Part shown: piece by piece, positions 15,133-16,944 of the stretch | Position numbering within the stretch: the first letter of the stretch is position 1 | Layout of the letters: each line of letters begins with the position of its first letter | DNA from: an uncultured Clostridia bacterium | GTDB lineage: Bacteria; Bacillota; Clostridia; Christensenellales; Aristaeellaceae | Direction of reading: 5' to 3' | Assembly (NCBI GenBank): GCA_946615785.1 | Contig: CAMOIA010000003.1 | Location: 1 to 16,944 of the forward strand | DNA length: 16,944 nt | The notes under the pieces: model-generated | The model's input: only the letters and a program-made list of their open reading frames with translations | The model's database searches: none | Told to the model about the DNA's origin: nothing | Position numbers and translations under genes: made by a program

Positions 15133-16242
15133 ATGAAACTGCATGAAAATCCCTTCGCAGTCCTCGGCGCCTCTCCCAGGGACAGCCGGCACGCCCTGAC
15201 CGAAAAAGCGGACGAAGCGGCTCTGATCGGCGGCGCGCAGGTGGACGAGGCCCTTTCATCGCTCCTGCAGCCCAACAAGCGCCTGCAGGCGGAGCTCGCC
15301 TATTTCCCCGGCGCGAGCGACGAAGCCGCGCGCGCTTTTCTCGACTATGAAGAAGCTGTGTTTGATGGGAAGCAGACCAAAATGCCCCAGCTTTCAGGCC
15401 TCGAATCGCCCCTTGCGCAGGCAAACGCCCTGACCGCCTTTTTCGAAGCCTGGCCGGATGCGCGCATGGAATATCAGATCGGCCTTTTCCGCAGCCTGAA
15501 CCGCATTCTTGAAAAGGTCAGCACTTCCGAAACCCTTGCGTATATCAACGAGGACCGTAAAAAGGGCGGATGGGAGCCCGTCGCGGACGAGAGCGCCCTC
15601 GCGTCGCCCCTGGAAGACCGTCTGCGGGAGCTCTGTCAGATCATCGGCACCCGCGTTTCCGGCACCCTCACCGATTTCGGCGCGGGCGAAATGGTGAATA
15701 AGCTGCTGAATTACCCCGACGTGGACGGACAGGGAACGGTCGCGAGGGCTGTTTGCGACGCGTATCTTCTGCGCGTCCACGATCAGGAAGAAAAAGCGCG
15801 CGAACAGGTAAACCAGATCGTCAGTCGTTCGGGCAGCGCTCCGACTGCGGCAACACTGGACGCGCTGCAGAGCGCCCTCGAAGCCTGGTGCACCCTCACA
15901 AACCCCGTGCGCAAAACCGACGCAAAAATGCGCCAGGCGGGGCATAACCTGTGCCACAGCGCCCGGGAATGCATCGTGACCTATGTGAACGCCGCGCCTT
16001 CCCAGTCTAAAAAGATTTCCAAGACCATCCCGACCGTCAACGGTTCCCGCACCATCACCCTGACCTACCAGACCAAGGAAGCGGCCATCAACAAAGCAAT
16101 CGAAAAAACCAAGTGGCTCATCCGCTGTTTCCCGGAGCAAAACGATTTTGTGGATAAACTGATCGAGGATGAGAGCACGCTCAACGGAATGATCCGCCGC
16201 ACGGAAGAAAACGCGAGAAAAGCGCTTTTGGAAGCAAAATAA
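15133..16242 (+). CDS. J-domain-like protein lacking the HPD motif, copy 1 (369 aa)
   Basis: Residues 6-58 follow the J-domain plan: NPFAVLG matches the Y..LG of DnaJ helix I, residues 18-32 the basic/acidic helix II, 36-46 helix III, and QPNKRLQAELAYF the final helix. The HPD tripeptide that triggers Hsp70 ATPase is absent; helix II runs into a short IGG turn instead. The remaining 310 residues are mostly helical with no zinc-finger or DnaJ C-terminal domain; LNRILEKV and NEDRKKGGWEPV (about 122-150) are shared with the next gene. I chose ATG 15133 over GTG 15127 because it gives MKLHENPF, aligning exactly with MSLQENPF of the paralogue, and sits 10 nt after GGAGG at 15118-15122; GTG 15127 has only a 4-nt gap. 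With the Hsp70, GrpE-like and AAA+ genes upstream, a co-chaperone or scaffold role is likely. Confidence 0.75.
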   Translation: MKLHENPFAVLGASPRDSRHALTEKADEAALIGGAQVDEALSSLLQPNKRLQAELAYFPGASDEAARAFLDYEEAVFDGKQTKMPQLSGLESPLAQANALTAFFEAWPDARMEYQIGLFRSLNRILEKVSTSETLAYINEDRKKGGWEPVADESALASPLEDRLRELCQIIGTRVSGTLTDFGAGEMVNKLLNYPDVDGQGTVARAVCDAYLLRVHDQEEKAREQVNQIVSRSGSAPTAATLDALQSALEAWCTLTNPVRKTDAKMRQAGHNLCHSARECIVTYVNAAPSQSKKISKTIPTVNGSRTITLTYQTKEAAINKAIEKTKWLIRCFPEQNDFVDKLIEDESTLNGMIRRTEENARKALLEAK

Positions 16243-16262
16243 CCAGATTACAGGAGCACCCC

Positions 16263-16944
16263 ATGTCCCTTCAGGAAAACCCCTTCGCAATCCTCAGCGC
16301 CTCACCGCGCGACCGCCGGGAAACGCTTCAGGAACGGGCGGACGACATTTCTCTGCTCTCCGGCAGAGAAACGGAAACAGCCCTGGAGGCCCTTCTGCAG
16401 CCACTAAAGCGCCTGCGCGCAGAGCTTGCCTGGTTTCCAAATACCCTGCAGTCCGCCGCCGATACCGTACTATCCCTTGCAGGTGACGCGAACAAGCCTC
16501 CAAACGCACAGCTGCCCGAAGGGCTTGGATGCCCGCTTGCGGAGGCAAACGCGCTCGCGGCACTGTATTTTCAATCGCCTGCGCTCTATGACACGGTTCC
16601 GAAAGAAACGCCCGCGGAAACCCCTTCGTCTCTGCGGAAAGTCTTTGCCAGATTTTTTGTCATGCGCGCAAAACAGCCTGCGCCTCCGGACACCGACACC
16701 GTATTCAGGGTCGAGCAAACAGCCGCCCTGTTGCTGGCGCTGAACCGCGTTCTGAACAAAGTCACCGCGGAAGAAACGCTTGCCGCCGTCAACGAAGACC
16801 GAAAGCAAGGCGGCTGGGAGCCTGTTTCGGATAAGGCCGTCTTTGCGTCCATCCTTGACGAACGGCTACAGACGATCTGCAGCATGGCTGCGGCGGCATG
16901 CGTCCATCAGGCAAAGACAGACGAGGACGCAGGATCGCTTGTTT
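16263..16944 (+). CDS. J-domain-like protein lacking the HPD motif, copy 2 (partial, runs off the window)
   Basis: The reading frame is open from ATG 16263 to the window end (227 codons seen), with an AGGAG site about 7 nt upstream and a 20-nt gap after copy 1. In the first 59 residues 35 are identical to copy 1 without gaps, including NPFA, ASPRD, ALxxLLQP and KRLxAELA. HPD is again missing, with a short LSG turn in its place. A stretch at about 113-148, rich in Pro, Lys and Arg, is absent from copy 1; after it the match resumes (LNRVLNKV, NEDRKQGGWEPV). The two arose by tandem duplication. Different middle segments suggest different partners. The C-terminal end is not visible, so total length and any membrane segment are unknown. 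Confidence 0.75.
   Translation, partial: MSLQENPFAILSASPRDRRETLQERADDISLLSGRETETALEALLQPLKRLRAELAWFPNTLQSAADTVLSLAGDANKPPNAQLPEGLGCPLAEANALAALYFQSPALYDTVPKETPAETPSSLRKVFARFFVMRAKQPAPPDTDTVFRVEQTAALLLALNRVLNKVTAEETLAAVNEDRKQGGWEPVSDKAVFASILDERLQTICSMAAAACVHQAKTDEDAGSLV

Overview
The window reads as high-GC chromosomal DNA of an anaerobic Clostridia-like member of the Bacillota. The grounds are the AGGAGG-type ribosome binding sites, the frequent GTG starts, a ferredoxin-domain EtfA next to an FAD-linked lactate dehydrogenase, and a receptor kinase with BspA-type leucine-rich repeats like those of gut and rumen clostridia. No species call is justified. All supported genes are on the + strand. 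No rRNA, tRNA, CRISPR array, insertion sequence or phage gene was seen.

Region A (1-5497) is a signalling and surface locus. It starts with the end of a small secreted protein, then a 138-aa protein of unknown function with one hydrophobic segment. A strong terminator and an extended -10 promoter follow, then a 1094-aa receptor-like Ser/Thr kinase (zinc ribbon, kinase, one membrane helix, about 740 aa of BspA repeats). After its terminator comes an intact paralogue of the secreted protein. A second terminator/promoter cassette, nearly identical to the first and with the same internal spacing, then precedes a 7-codon mini-ORF inside a perfect inverted repeat and an XRE-type regulator.

Region B (5563-9016) is a catabolic operon with a clear sigma-70-type promoter: etfB, etfA with two N-terminal [4Fe-4S] clusters, and an FAD-linked 2-hydroxyacid dehydrogenase. 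Order and domains match the LctBCD complex of acetogens, in which flavin-based electron confurcation lets NAD+ oxidise lactate with the help of reduced ferredoxin. No racemase or permease gene is present here.

Region C (9019-16944, running off the end) starts 2 nt after the lactate dehydrogenase stop with no visible promoter. It encodes a non-canonical chaperone set: a short GrpE-like protein, an 825-aa Hsp70 with an intact ATPase site and an altered C-terminal half, a single-ring AAA+ ATPase, a single-pass membrane protein, and two tandem J-domain-like proteins whose HPD motif is missing. The gaps are 2 to about 32 nt, so these genes are probably one transcription unit. The set looks like a dedicated membrane-linked Hsp70/AAA+ remodelling machine rather than housekeeping DnaK-DnaJ-GrpE, and it is the best candidate here for an undescribed system. 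Its substrate and purpose cannot be read from the sequence.
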